From assembly GCA_018065125.1 (NCBI GenBank), contig JAGHTY010000075.1, forward strand, positions 1-48,168: a DNA stretch of 48,168 nt. Direction: 5' to 3'. Numbering within the stretch: the first letter of the stretch is position 1; each line of letters opens with the position of its first letter. Below, in pieces: positions 47,990 to 48,168 of this stretch. The translations under genes and the position numbers were made by a program. The notes beneath the pieces are model-generated. The model was not told where the DNA came from. It searched no databases and was given only the letters and a program-made list of their open reading frames with translations. The stretch comes from Candidatus Minthousia equi. Lineage in GTDB: Bacteria; Bacteroidota; Bacteroidia; Bacteroidales; Bacteroidaceae.

Positions 47990-48168
47990 TCATTTACTTT
48001 CCGGTGAAGGAAAGGAAACGAAGCAAAGGAATTGTAAATCGCTGTGGGAGGCGAAGTCGAGGTAAGCAAAGTTCACCTGCTGCACTTCCAGGACTAAAAT
48101 TTGTGCGCATGGACTAATGAGCAGAAACTCGCATTTCATGCTCAAACAGTCTGCTCATCTTAACGTCC
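47990..48168. repeat. Structured intergenic element, copy B (cut by window end)
   Basis: This copy aligns in patches with copy A at 1335-1556. Its first hairpin (TTTACTTTCC, loop GGTGAA, GGAAAGGAAA; one mismatch) lies at 47993-48018. Its triloop hairpin GCAT-TTC-ATGC (48131-48141) has the same flanks AAACTC and TCAAACAGT as copy A, but three of its four base pairs have changed together. The copy ends with CTTAACG at the window edge. Confidence 0.68.

Noticed and set aside
1-48168. A defence island, prophage or integrated element
   Set aside because: All genes are housekeeping or lineage-typical; no integrase, transposase, toxin-antitoxin or phage gene is visible.

Overview
The window is a stretch of chromosome from a member of the Bacteroidota, most likely a Prevotella-like Bacteroidales. 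The evidence is the set of lineage-typical families (DUF3098, DUF4491, DUF3810, DUF4369, DUF6377, DUF6242), the conserved gene orders ftsX-DUF3098-uppP-truB-queA and uppS-bamA-ompH-ompH-murI, promoters of the Bacteroidota form TAnnTTTG close to start codons, and spacers packed with short AT-rich repeats. Family assignments come from motifs read by eye, with no database search. I see no rRNA, tRNA, CRISPR array, insertion sequence or prophage.

Layout. 1-1255 is the C-terminal part of a GH31 glycosidase, followed by a strong terminator and a repeat-filled gap. 1703-7081 (+) holds a methyltransferase, ftsX, a DUF3098 protein, uppP, truB, queA and folK. A sirtuin (cobB) runs toward folK and is divergent from two FKBP-type prolyl isomerases. 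9700-14782 (+) is a Lrp-led run: Lrp, DUF4491, a C26-M19 fusion hydrolase, a glutaminyl-cyclase-like lipoprotein, SufE and a DUF3810 membrane protein. RNase R converges on it. 17253-19279 (+) pairs an SDR epimerase with a PAP2 enzyme. On the minus strand follow msrC and a three-gene unit (Na/Pi-type transporter, TPR/OmpA-like lipoprotein, thioredoxin-fold lipoprotein). 24507-28979 (+) is rpoN, a PAP2-like membrane protein, purE and ispG. 28971-40113 (-) is an envelope block: ribD, a DUF6242 lipoprotein, uppS, bamA, two ompH/skp genes, murI, a DUF6377 regulator, rbfA and a LolC/E-type permease. 40149-46725 (+) holds prmC, recX, pyrE, an SRPBCC protein, argH, an aldo/keto reductase and an unknown secreted protein. 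A minus-strand RRM protein and about 1 kb without a gene close the window.

How the genes work together. Much of the window serves the cell envelope: UppS makes and UppP recycles the undecaprenyl carrier, MurI supplies D-glutamate, BamA and the Skp-like chaperones build the outer membrane, a LolC/E-like permease handles lipoproteins, and FtsX acts in division. A second theme is RNA and translation: TruB, QueA, RNase R, RbfA, PrmC and the RRM protein. The glutaminyl cyclase may link to the secreted proteins, because five of them place Gln directly after the predicted signal-peptidase site.

The most unusual material lies between genes. Two diverged copies of an intergenic element (about 1335-1556 and 47990-48168) keep the same hairpins through compensatory changes. 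About ten tiny hairpins with TTC/GAA, GTA or GCA triloops recur in the repeat islands. One repeat island has become the signal-peptide coding region of the gene at 45475, where it carries a heptamer tract that could shift the reading frame.
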